Positions 25,518 to 32,054 of a stretch of DNA of 32,528 nt are shown piece by piece (the first letter of the stretch is position 1; every line of letters starts with the position of its first letter). A program made the position numbers and the translations under genes. The DNA is from Fibrobacter succinogenes (GTDB taxonomy: Bacteria; Fibrobacterota; Fibrobacteria; Fibrobacterales; Fibrobacteraceae). The notes beneath the pieces are model-generated. The model did not search any database. It was given only the letters and a program-made list of their open reading frames with translations, and was not told the origin of the DNA. The DNA lies in the NCBI GenBank assembly GCA_902800345.1, contig CADCDO010000048.1:1-32528 (forward strand). Direction: 5' to 3'.

Positions 25518-25567
25518 TAGGAATTTTAAACCAATTTTTAGGAATTTTAGACCATAAATTTAGGATA
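25518..25567. promoter_or_regulatory. Direct repeats upstream of the M23 gene (candidate operator)
   Basis: TAGGAATTTTAAACC (25518-25532) and TAGGAATTTTAGACC (25539-25553) differ at one position and are 21 bp apart, two helical turns. A third TAGGA begins at 25561. On the minus strand the first copy overlaps a -10-like TATACT (25514-25519) lacking a good -35, so an activator is as likely as a repressor. Confidence 0.5.
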
Positions 25568-25593
25568 ACACAGAAAAACGCAACACGAAAGCG

Positions 25594-26358
25594 TTAAATA
25601 GGATTATCTAAGTCTATGAATTTAGAGGGGATGCCGAGTTCCGACTCGATCTTTTCGGCCAAGGCGCTCACGCCGAAAATTTCCGTCCTGTGGTGCCCGC
25701 ACGAAACCAGGTTCACCCCGTATTCCTGGCAATATATGGGAACCTCTTCCTTGATGCACCCCGTGATGAATGCGTCGCAGTCCATTTCCATCGCTTCCTT
25801 GATTCCTGAAACTCCGCAACTGCCGCTGCAGATGGCCACACGCTTGATTTTTTCGGGACCGTGGAAGAACGAATTCTGCACTCCGTGCTTAAAGGCGGTA
25901 TTCAGGCAGTCCAAAAATTCATTCTGCGTCGCGGACGTGCTCCATTCGGCAATAACGCCGACCGCCCTCACGCCTTCGTACAGGAACTCATGGACGGGAT
26001 TGAGCCCCAGGTCTTTCGCGATGACGGCATTGTTGCCGATTTCACGATGACCGTCGAGCGGCAGGTGGAAACCGAACACGGAAATGCCGTTACACATAAG
26101 CTTACGGAGACGTTCCGCGAACTTCCCGACCGGGAGCTGCGAATCCCCTTGCCAGAAACCGTTCGGATGGTGGACAATGATGCAGTCCGCCTTTTCTTCG
26201 ATAGCCGCGTCAATCAGCTGGTCGCGCAAGCTCACGCCCGTCACAATCCGGGTCACCTTGTCGCTCGCTTCGACACACAGTCCGTTTACGCAGTAATCCT
26301 TGAAGGATTTCGGATCCAGCAAGTCGTCAAGCCATGCGTTTATGAAAGGCAAATCCAT
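25594..26358 (-). CDS. Nif3-like dinuclear metal-centre protein (DUF34)
   Basis: A 254-aa protein of the NIF3/YbgI family, which forms hexameric rings with a two-metal site and whose cellular role is still unclear. Metal ligand regions are visible: IIVHHPNGFW (two His), FHLPLDGH and GHHRTEIFG near the C-terminus. The length matches the single-domain form. The ATG at 26358 follows AACAAGGAGAAAAT. It is divergent from metK and has its own promoter carrying a palindrome. The 151-bp gap to the M23 gene holds the direct repeats, so the M23 run probably has a separate promoter. Confidence 0.88.
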   Translation of the reverse strand: MDLPFINAWLDDLLDPKSFKDYCVNGLCVEASDKVTRIVTGVSLRDQLIDAAIEEKADCIIVHHPNGFWQGDSQLPVGKFAERLRKLMCNGISVFGFHLPLDGHREIGNNAVIAKDLGLNPVHEFLYEGVRAVGVIAEWSTSATQNEFLDCLNTAFKHGVQNSFFHGPEKIKRVAICSGSCGVSGIKEAMEMDCDAFITGCIKEEVPIYCQEYGVNLVSCGHHRTEIFGVSALAEKIESELGIPSKFIDLDNPI

Positions 26359-26504
26359 ATTTTCTCCTTGTTAATCAAAAACATTCCGGCGAAACGCCAA
26401 AATTTGTTCCCCGCCATCCGACTTCGTTTACTTATACATGCAGCCATACCCGGCAAAGTCCTCCGCGTCGAATGCGCAAACTCGGCGGAAAACATTTACA
26501 AATC

Positions 26505-26525
26505 TATTAGCCGCTATAGCTAATA
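26505..26525. promoter_or_regulatory. Palindromic operator-like site on the nif3 promoter
   Basis: TATTAGC-N7-GCTAATA is a perfect inverted repeat. It overlaps the -10 box at 26522-26527 and the probable transcription start on the minus strand, a typical repressor position. Confidence 0.5.
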
Positions 26526-26549
26526 TAAATATAAAATTTTTATTTACAA
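26522..26549 (-). promoter_or_regulatory. Probable promoter of the Nif3-family gene
   Basis: On the minus strand TTGTAA (26544-26549), a 16-bp spacer and TATATT (26522-26527). The untranslated leader would be about 155 nt. Confidence 0.5.
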
Positions 26550-26599
26550 CTTTAAAATGCATTTTAGCGTAGAAAAAAGCCATTCGGATTGTTTTCTCG

Positions 26600-26637
26600 T
26601 TGCCACAATCTATGCATTTAACTAAATTTACGCATAG
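26600..26637 (+). promoter_or_regulatory. Probable metK promoter overlapped by a palindrome
   Basis: TTGCCA (26600-26605), 17 bp, TAAATT (26623-26628). An interrupted palindrome, CTATGC-ATTTA-AC-TAAAT-n3-GCATAG (26610-26637), covers the -10 box and the start region. No known SAM riboswitch pattern was recognised in the short leader that would remain. The rest of the 26359-26599 gap holds only the nif3 promoter site. Confidence 0.45.
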
Positions 26638-26674
26638 AAAGAATTTTAAAAGTTTAATTAATATAGGAGCCCCA

Positions 26675-27868
26675 ATGGCACATTATCTCTTTACTTCTGA
26701 ATCCGTTTCTAAAGGCCACCCGGACAAAGTGGCCGACCAGATTTCCGACTCCATCCTCGACGCCTGCCTCGCCCAGGATCCGAACAGCCGTGTCGCTTGC
26801 GAAACGCTCGTGAATACAGGCCTCGTCGTCATCAGCGGCGAACTCACGACCAAGGCGGTTGTTGATTTCCAGGAAGTTGCACGCAACGCTATCAAGAACA
26901 TCGGCTACGTGAACCCGGACCTCCAGTTCGACTACAAGGGTTGCGCCGTGCTCGTCGCCATGGACAAGCAGTCTCCGGATATCGCCCAGGGCGTTGACGC
27001 CAAGGCTGCCGTCGGCAAGGAAGACGACAAGCAGGGTGCCGGTGACCAAGGTATGATGTTCGGTTACGCCGTCAAGGAAACCAAGGAACTCATGCCGCTC
27101 CCGATCAGCCTCGCCCACAAGCTCATGGAAGAAATCCAGAACCTCCGCGAAAAGGGCAAGATCAAGTGGCTCCGCCCGGATGCAAAGTCCCAGGTCACTG
27201 TCGAATACGACGAAAACGACAAGCCGGTACGCGTTGATACCGTCGTCATCTCCACCCAGCACGACGAAAAGGTGAACGGCAAGGAACTCAAGCACTCCAC
27301 GATCGAAAAGGAAATCATCGAGAAGCTCATCAAGAAGGTCATCCCGGCCAAGCTCTTGGACAAGAAGACCCGTTACCTCGTGAACCCGACCGGCAAGTTC
27401 GTAATCGGCGGCCCGCACGGCGACTGCGGCCTCACAGGCCGTAAGATCATCGTCGATACCTACGGCGGCATGGGCCGTCATGGTGGTGGCGCATTCAGCG
27501 GCAAAGACCCGTCCAAGGTCGACCGCAGTGCAGCATACGCCGCCCGCTACGTGGCCAAGAACATCGTGGCAGCAGGCCTCGCCTACCGTTGCGAAGTCCA
27601 GCTCGCCTACGCCATCGGCTACTCCAAGCCCGTCTCCGTGCTCGTGAACACGTTTGGCACCGGCAAGATCGACGACCGCAAGATCGAAGAAATCGTCGCG
27701 AAGAACTTCGACCTCTCCCCGGCCGGCATTGAAAAGATGCTCGACCTCCGCAAGCCGGGTTACGTGCAGACTGCCGCCCTCGGCCACTTCGGCCGCACGG
27801 GTGCCCGCTTCACGTGGGAAAAGACCGACAAGGCCGAAACTTTAAAAGCCGCGGCTGCTGAACTTTAA
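26675..27868 (+). CDS. metK: S-adenosylmethionine synthetase
   Basis: A 397-aa enzyme that makes S-adenosylmethionine from methionine and [22 protein letters not shown] holds His15 and Asp17 of the ATP site, [12 protein letters not shown] (near residue 120) is the ATP-binding signature, and [16 protein letters not shown] (near 270) is the phosphate loop. It is full length. The ATG at 26675 follows ATAGGAGCCCCA; an in-frame upstream ATG is inside the promoter. Codon use is strongly biased (CTC, ATC, AAG), as in highly expressed genes. It is followed by a strong terminator, so it forms a one-gene unit ahead of the trp operon. Confidence 0.97.
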   Translation: MAHYLFTSESVSKGHPDKVADQISDSILDACLAQDPNSRVACETLVNTGLVVISGELTTKAVVDFQEVARNAIKNIGYVNPDLQFDYKGCAVLVAMDKQSPDIAQGVDAKAAVGKEDDKQGAGDQGMMFGYAVKETKELMPLPISLAHKLMEEIQNLREKGKIKWLRPDAKSQVTVEYDENDKPVRVDTVVISTQHDEKVNGKELKHSTIEKEIIEKLIKKVIPAKLLDKKTRYLVNPTGKFVIGGPHGDCGLTGRKIIVDTYGGMGRHGGGAFSGKDPSKVDRSAAYAARYVAKNIVAAGLAYRCEVQLAYAIGYSKPVSVLVNTFGTGKIDDRKIEEIVAKNFDLSPAGIEKMLDLRKPGYVQTAALGHFGRTGARFTWEKTDKAETLKAAAAEL

Positions 27869-27961
27869 TACAAGTCGTTCAAGCCTCACGAAAGCGACCG
27901 TCCAGTTCCAAGTCTTTTACAAGACTCCGAACATGCGGAAAATTACAAACAAGTGATTTAA

Positions 27962-27991
27962 AGTGACGGATGCAAATCCGTCATTTTTTTT
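27962..27991 (+). terminator. Terminator of metK
   Basis: TGACGGAT and ATCCGTCA pair around a GCAA tetraloop, followed by eight T. It lies 94 bp after the metK stop and 10 bp before the trp promoter. Confidence 0.9.
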
Positions 27992-28001
27992 GTCACTCCC
28001 C

Positions 28002-28030
28002 TTGCCAAACTAAAATTTCATACCTATATT
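28002..28030 (+). promoter_or_regulatory. Promoter of the trp leader-trpBA operon
   Basis: TTGCCA (28002-28007), a 17-bp spacer, TATATT (28025-28030). With a usual 6-nt discriminator the start falls at 28037, the A of the leader peptide ATG. Confidence 0.65.
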
Positions 28031-28036
28031 TTTGAT

Positions 28037-28093
28037 ATGAAGATGATTTCAGCAATTCGTTTCAACCGTTGGTGGTGGGGCTCTAGAACATAG
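28037..28093 (+). CDS. trpL: trp operon leader peptide with three tandem Trp codons
   Basis: An 18-codon ORF, MKMISAIRFNRWWWGSRT, ending in TAG. Three consecutive TGG codons (28070-28078) lie directly before the first arm of the attenuator hairpin set. Tandem Trp codons in a short ORF ahead of trp genes are the mark of a transcription attenuation leader, where ribosome stalling on uncharged tRNA-Trp switches RNA folding. No ribosome-binding site precedes the ATG, and none is possible if transcription starts at 28037. The in-frame ATG at 28043 is an alternative. This ORF is too short for ordinary gene calling, but its arrangement with the hairpins and the trpBA genes leaves little doubt. Confidence 0.88.
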   Translation: MKMISAIRFNRWWWGSRT

Positions 28094-28165
28094 AGTCCGG
28101 CTTTGTTGATTTCATCAAGTGTTTGCAAAAGGCTTTCGGACTCCCCGAAGGCCTTTAATTTTTTT
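28079..28165 (+). terminator. trp attenuator: alternative antiterminator and terminator hairpins
   Basis: Arm 1 GGCTCTA (28079-28085) can pair with arm 2 TAGAGTCC (28091-28098). Arm 2, as GAGTCCG (28093-28099), can instead pair with CGGACTC (28137-28143) to form an antiterminator. Arm 3 AAAGGCTTTCGG (28128-28139) pairs with CCGAAGGCCTTT (28145-28156) over a 5-nt loop to form a terminator, followed by AA and seven T. The second and third pairings exclude each other. A ribosome stalled on the Trp codons would cover arm 1, free arm 2 and allow readthrough into trpB. Confidence 0.88.
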
Positions 28166-28207
28166 CCCGAGAATCTTTAACCCCAGCCACTAACCATTCC
28201 TTTTACA

Positions 28208-29551
28208 ATGACGCAGAATAAAATAAACAACTCCATATCTCAAAGCGAAGCGTGCTCAAAGCGCTTTAGCGCGACCTCATCCCTCACAGCCTCAAACAAC
28301 GGTTTCTTTGACAAGTTCGGCGGCAAGTATGTTGCCGAAATCATCCGTCGCCCGCTCGACGACCTCGAAGCGGCATTCAACAAGTACATCCACGATCCGG
28401 AATTTCTCGAAGAGCTCCGCATCATCCAGCGCGACTACATTGGCCGCGAAACTCCGCTGTACTTTGCCCCCACGGCAACGGAACTTTTAGGCGGTGCGCA
28501 GATTTACATCAAGCTCGAAGGCCTTGCCAACACGGGCGCGCACAAGATCAACAACGCCATCGGTCAGTGCCTCTTGGCGAAGAAGATGGGCAAGACCCGC
28601 ATCATCGCCGAAACGGGCGCCGGTCAGCACGGCCTCGCCACTGCAGCTGCATGCGCTAAGCTCGGCCTCGAATGCGTTGTGTACATGGGCGAAGTGGACG
28701 TCCGTCGTCAGCAACCGAACGTGGCCACCATGGAAATGTACGGTGCGAAGGTCGTGCCGGTCACGAGCGGTAGCCGCACGCTCAAGGACGCCGTGAACGA
28801 AGCCATGCGCGACTGGGCCACGAACTTCAAGGACACGCACTATGTGCTCGGTTCTGCGCTCGGCCCTGCCCCATTCCCGGATATCGTTCGCACTTTCCAA
28901 TCCATCATCGGCGAAGAAGTCAAGCGCCAGGCCGCAGAACGCAACATCGACATCGCAGCCGTTGTCGCTTGCGTGGGTGGCGGAAGCAACTCCATCGGTG
29001 TGTTCACTCCGTTTATCGAAGACAAGAACGTGCGCTTGATCGGTGCAGAAGCTGGTGGCGTCGGCCCGAATGTCGGCGAAAACGCAGCCCGCATGACGGG
29101 CAACGCCAGCCGCGAAGGCATTGTTCAGGGTTACAAGAGCCGCTTCCTCATTGACGAAGACGGTCAATCCATGCCGACCCGCTCCATCTCGGCAGGCCTT
29201 GACTATATGGGAATCGGCCCGCAGCTCGCCGCTCTCGGTGAATCTGGCCGCGTGGAATTCACGGCGATTCTCGACAAGGAAGCTCTTGAAGCAGTGAAGT
29301 TCTTTGCCCGTAACGAAGGTATTTTGTTCGCACTCGAAAGCGCACACGCCGGTGCCGCGGCCATGAAGATTGCGAAGGAACTCCCGAAGGACAAGGCTCT
29401 CGTCATCAACATGAGCGGTCGCGGCGACAAGGACATCTTTATCACGAGCCCCGTGTTCCGCCCCGAAAAGTGGAAGGAATTCCTGAAGGCCGAACTCAAG
29501 CGCCTCGACAACAACGAAGACATCCACGACGCGGAGATAATGAATAAGTAA
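28208..29551 (+). CDS. trpB: Tryptophan synthase beta chain
   Basis: A PLP enzyme that condenses indole and serine in the TrpA-TrpB complex. GAHKINNAIGQ carries the PLP lysine (Lys113), ETGAGQHG the catalytic Glu, and GGGSNSIG the phosphate-binding loop. The standard fold starts at FFDKFGGKYV, and Lys113 lies 26 positions later than Lys87 of Salmonella, so the first about 30 residues are an extension. Part of it (28245-28280) is encoded by an intergenic repeat. No ATG, GTG or TTG lies in frame between 28208 and FFDKFGG, so the extension seems to be real unless an unusual start is used. No ribosome-binding site is evident. It is governed by the trp attenuator. A TrpB2-type paralog ends at 133. 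Confidence 0.93.
   Translation: MTQNKINNSISQSEACSKRFSATSSLTASNNGFFDKFGGKYVAEIIRRPLDDLEAAFNKYIHDPEFLEELRIIQRDYIGRETPLYFAPTATELLGGAQIYIKLEGLANTGAHKINNAIGQCLLAKKMGKTRIIAETGAGQHGLATAAACAKLGLECVVYMGEVDVRRQQPNVATMEMYGAKVVPVTSGSRTLKDAVNEAMRDWATNFKDTHYVLGSALGPAPFPDIVRTFQSIIGEEVKRQAAERNIDIAAVVACVGGGSNSIGVFTPFIEDKNVRLIGAEAGGVGPNVGENAARMTGNASREGIVQGYKSRFLIDEDGQSMPTRSISAGLDYMGIGPQLAALGESGRVEFTAILDKEALEAVKFFARNEGILFALESAHAGAAAMKIAKELPKDKALVINMSGRGDKDIFITSPVFRPEKWKEFLKAELKRLDNNEDIHDAEIMNK
28241..28290 (+). repeat. Intergenic repeat unit inside the trpB reading frame
   Basis: GCGAAGCGTGCTCAAAG (28245-28261), the hairpin GCGCTTTAGCGC and CGACCTCAT (28272-28280) match the unit at 11546-11582, which has the same ends but a different hairpin (GGCAC/GTGCC). 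Confidence 0.75.
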
Positions 29552-29695
29552 ACAGTGATTAGTAAACAGTGGTTAGTATACAGGGACGCGGGTATCAAGA
29601 ATTCCTAACCAGCAACCACTAACCGCTAACGGCCTTACGGCCCACCAACCACTAATCACTAACCACTAACCACTAATCACTAACCACTAGTCACT
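29552..29695 (+). repeat. Degenerate CTAACCA heptamer tract between trpB and trpA
   Basis: The left part holds two 14-mers (AACAGTGATTAGTA and AACAGTGGTTAGTA, beginning inside the trpB stop codon). The right part holds about ten CTAACCA/CTAATCA-like heptamers, with GGCCTTACGGCC in the middle. The right tract contains ACTAACCACTAATCAC, whose complement matches the left part with a 5-nt insertion, so a long hairpin could form. No ribosome-binding site is visible before trpA. Confidence 0.75.
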
Positions 29696-30448
29696 ATGAA
29701 CTTAATGTCTCACCTCATTGCCGGATTCCCGGACGCAGAAACCTCCATCGCCATCGCCGACGCTCTTGTGAAGGGTGGCGCCAACATCCTTGAAATTCAG
29801 CTTGCCTTCAGCGACCCGAGCGCCGACGGTCCGGCCATCCAGACCGCCTCCACCATCGCTCTCGAAAAGGGCTATTCTACCAAGCAGGGCCTTGAAATCG
29901 TGAAGCAGATTCACGAACGCCACCCCGAAACACCGATTTATATCATGACCTACGGCTCGCTCGCCTTTACACCGGGCGTCGAAAACTTCGTCAAGATGTG
30001 CAAGGACGCAGGCGTTTCCGCGTGCATCATTCCGGACTTGCCGTTTGACCATGACGAAGGCCTCACCGAAGCTTGCAAAAAGCACGGCCTTGAAAACATT
30101 CCCGTGGCGGCCCCCAGCATGACCAAGGAACGCCTCGAAGCGATGGCATCCAAGGGATTCAAGTACATCTACGCCGCACTCCGCGCTGGTACTACCGGAA
30201 GCGAAACGACGATTGACCAAGCGACGCTCGACTTTATCGACACGGTCGGTAAGGGTGGCGCAAAGGTTCTCGGCGGTTTCGGTATCCGCAATGGCGAACA
30301 GTCCAAGGTGCTTTCGAAGCATGTGTACGCTGTGGTTGCAGGTTCCGTGTTCGTGAACATCGTGCTCGCAAACGCAGACACCGCCGAAGGCCGCGCAAAG
30401 GCAATCGCCGAAATCGAAGCGAAGGCCAAGGAAATCGCCGGGAAGTAA
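29696..30448 (+). CDS. trpA: Tryptophan synthase alpha chain
   Basis: A 250-aa TIM-barrel enzyme that cleaves indole-3-glycerol phosphate to indole. The catalytic Glu33 is in NILEIQLAFSD and Asp44 in PSADGP, equivalent to Glu49 and Asp60 of E. coli TrpA. FGIRNGEQ and AVVAGSVFVNIV form the phosphate site. The N-terminus is about 16 residues shorter than in E. coli, so the first helix is missing. The ATG at 29696 directly follows the heptamer tract, and a second ATG lies at 29705. It lies 144 bp after trpB and is in the same orientation; it is very likely part of the same attenuated operon. No T-tailed terminator follows, only the repeat hairpin at 30480-30501. Confidence 0.95.
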   Translation: MNLMSHLIAGFPDAETSIAIADALVKGGANILEIQLAFSDPSADGPAIQTASTIALEKGYSTKQGLEIVKQIHERHPETPIYIMTYGSLAFTPGVENFVKMCKDAGVSACIIPDLPFDHDEGLTEACKKHGLENIPVAAPSMTKERLEAMASKGFKYIYAALRAGTTGSETTIDQATLDFIDTVGKGGAKVLGGFGIRNGEQSKVLSKHVYAVVAGSVFVNIVLANADTAEGRAKAIAEIEAKAKEIAGK

Positions 30449-30471
30449 CAATATTCCGCTAAGAAATCCAT

Positions 30472-30640
30472 GTAAGGCGATTCCGGCTCAGTGGCCGGAA
30501 TGACAAACAAGGCGAACGCTGCGTCAAAAATTTTAATCTTTGACATAGCTGAGCCGAAGAACATTGCGCAAGCGCAATACAACGCAGATGAATACTGCAC
30601 TGGATCCTTCCCCTCTACGAGGGTCAGGATAACGGTTCTA
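30472..30640. repeat. Intergenic repeats downstream of trpA
   Basis: The hairpin ATTCCGGC/GCCGGAAT (30480-30501), the palindrome TTGCGCAAGCGCAA (about 30564-30577) and the unit ACTGGATCCT...TCAGGATAAC (30599-30633), which is the inverted relative of 20214-20252 with its own CCCTC/GAGGG hairpin. No gene is seen in 30449-30715. Confidence 0.65.
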
Positions 30641-30715
30641 AAAAAAGGTCGGGCAATCCGGCCTCTTTTATATTTTAGTTTTTCTATCTTTTGTTATAAA
30701 ACATACGAGGAAAAC

Positions 30716-32005
30716 ATGATAAAAAAATTATCCATTTGTCTTACATTCTTCGCTTTTATCGCCTGTGGAGATGACGAATCCAGCACATCGCCAGCACAAG
30801 AACTTTCCGAAATTTCCAGCAGTGCAAAAAAATCCAGCGTAAAGGAATCTTCGAGCTCAGTATCTGACAAAGCAGGCTCAAAACAAGGCAAAAGTTCCGC
30901 GGCAAACAATAAAAAAAGTTCGTCTTCAACGGTCCACAGCAGCTCCAGCACCATTCCCACGATGAAGGAATGCGTCACAAGCGTCCGCTACAACGAAACC
31001 ATTCCCTCCTGGGAAGAGTATCTTGCAACAAAAGGCAACAAATGCGATAAAGAAGGTTACGCCCTGCTGACGGAAGACGACAAGATACTTGTCACCTGTA
31101 AAAACGGAACCTGGTATCCCGAAGTAATCAAGCCCTGCCCTACAGGAACCGAAAAAAGCAGTTCTTCCTCGGTATCGCCGAAGTCTTCATCTTCAATTGC
31201 AATTTCGTCTTCAGCGGTGCAGATTTCCTGCCACCTTTACGACAAGGCTCCCACGGTTATCGGCTGTGAAGGGAAGTCGAAGCCCAGTTGGAAATTTCTG
31301 AACCCGGACGTCGAATACCACTGCCTAGTGGACGAACGCGACAATCAGTTCTACGCCACCGTTAAAATCGGGGAACAGACCTGGATGGCGGAAAACCTGG
31401 CTTACGCTGACGAAGAAAAAACGCCCAACCTGGCAGGCAACCATTGGTGCGATGCGGATGCAGACAGTTGCGCCTTGTACGGGCAGCTCTATAATTTCAT
31501 GAGCGTCATGAATTTCAATACCGACGAAATGATGGAAAGGGGGTTGATAAAGGACACCCTTTTCGGAAAATGGGAAAATCCCCAGCAGGGAATTTGTCCT
31601 AATGGTTGGCATGTTCCCACAATTTCTGAATGGATGGCTTTGGGCAAGGCCGTTGGCGCGGAATGCGAAGACGAAAACCAGACAAGTTACCCAGTTTGCT
31701 CGGGAGGCATCGTAAAACTGAGATCCACCTGCGGATGGGAATACGACTCTGACGGGAACGAAGACATTGCGACAAACGAATCGGGATTTGCACTCCTCCC
31801 TGTCAGCAACACCTACGGCTCGGAACTTTTCCCCAACGGGAAACGCGCATACGTCTGGACATCTACCGCCAATTACTGTGGCGTTTGCGAAAACAACCGT
31901 GCACTAGCTCACCACATCATTGCAACCACTGGCAAAGACTGGTTCGGAGTCGATGATGGGACCCTGCTTGTTCGAGGTCGCAGTCTGCGTTGCGTAAAAG
32001 ACTAA
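30716..32005 (+). CDS. FISUMP-domain lipoprotein
   Basis: A 429-aa surface lipoprotein. The ATG at 30716 follows ACGAGGAAAAC. The lipobox FIACG gives Cys17 as the lipidated residue. Residues about 20-85 are a Ser-rich linker, a Cys-containing module follows (about 83-145), then a second Ser-rich linker (about 145-170). From about residue 200 lies the Fibrobacter succinogenes major paralogous domain: VKIGEQTWMAENLAYADE, YGQLYNF, CPNGWHVPTISEWMALG, GFALLPVS and YVWTSTANY, ending SLRCVKD. This domain is abundant in Fibrobacter and relatives and its role is not settled; surface adhesion or sensing is a common guess. A single-gene unit. The match to the named domain is firm. Confidence 0.92.
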   Translation: MIKKLSICLTFFAFIACGDDESSTSPAQELSEISSSAKKSSVKESSSSVSDKAGSKQGKSSAANNKKSSSSTVHSSSSTIPTMKECVTSVRYNETIPSWEEYLATKGNKCDKEGYALLTEDDKILVTCKNGTWYPEVIKPCPTGTEKSSSSSVSPKSSSSIAISSSAVQISCHLYDKAPTVIGCEGKSKPSWKFLNPDVEYHCLVDERDNQFYATVKIGEQTWMAENLAYADEEKTPNLAGNHWCDADADSCALYGQLYNFMSVMNFNTDEMMERGLIKDTLFGKWENPQQGICPNGWHVPTISEWMALGKAVGAECEDENQTSYPVCSGGIVKLRSTCGWEYDSDGNEDIATNESGFALLPVSNTYGSELFPNGKRAYVWTSTANYCGVCENNRALAHHIIATTGKDWFGVDDGTLLVRGRSLRCVKD

Positions 32006-32054
32006 AATCTGTCTATTTTTTCTATCTTTACGCGCGAAAAATTAAGAGGTAACT

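Noticed and set aside
26629..26674. SAM riboswitch before metK
   Set aside because: Only about 40 nt of leader remain after the proposed promoter, and none of the known SAM core motifs was recognised.
26654..27787. 377-codon minus-strand frame opposite metK
   Set aside because: Antisense shadow of a highly biased gene; similar frames lie opposite trpB and trpA.
29600..29695. CRISPR-like repetition before trpA
   Set aside because: The units are degenerate heptamers without spacers, and no cas gene is present.
30480..30501. Terminator after trpA
   Set aside because: The hairpin is strong but has no T-tract, and it belongs to an intergenic repeat; it may still slow polymerase.
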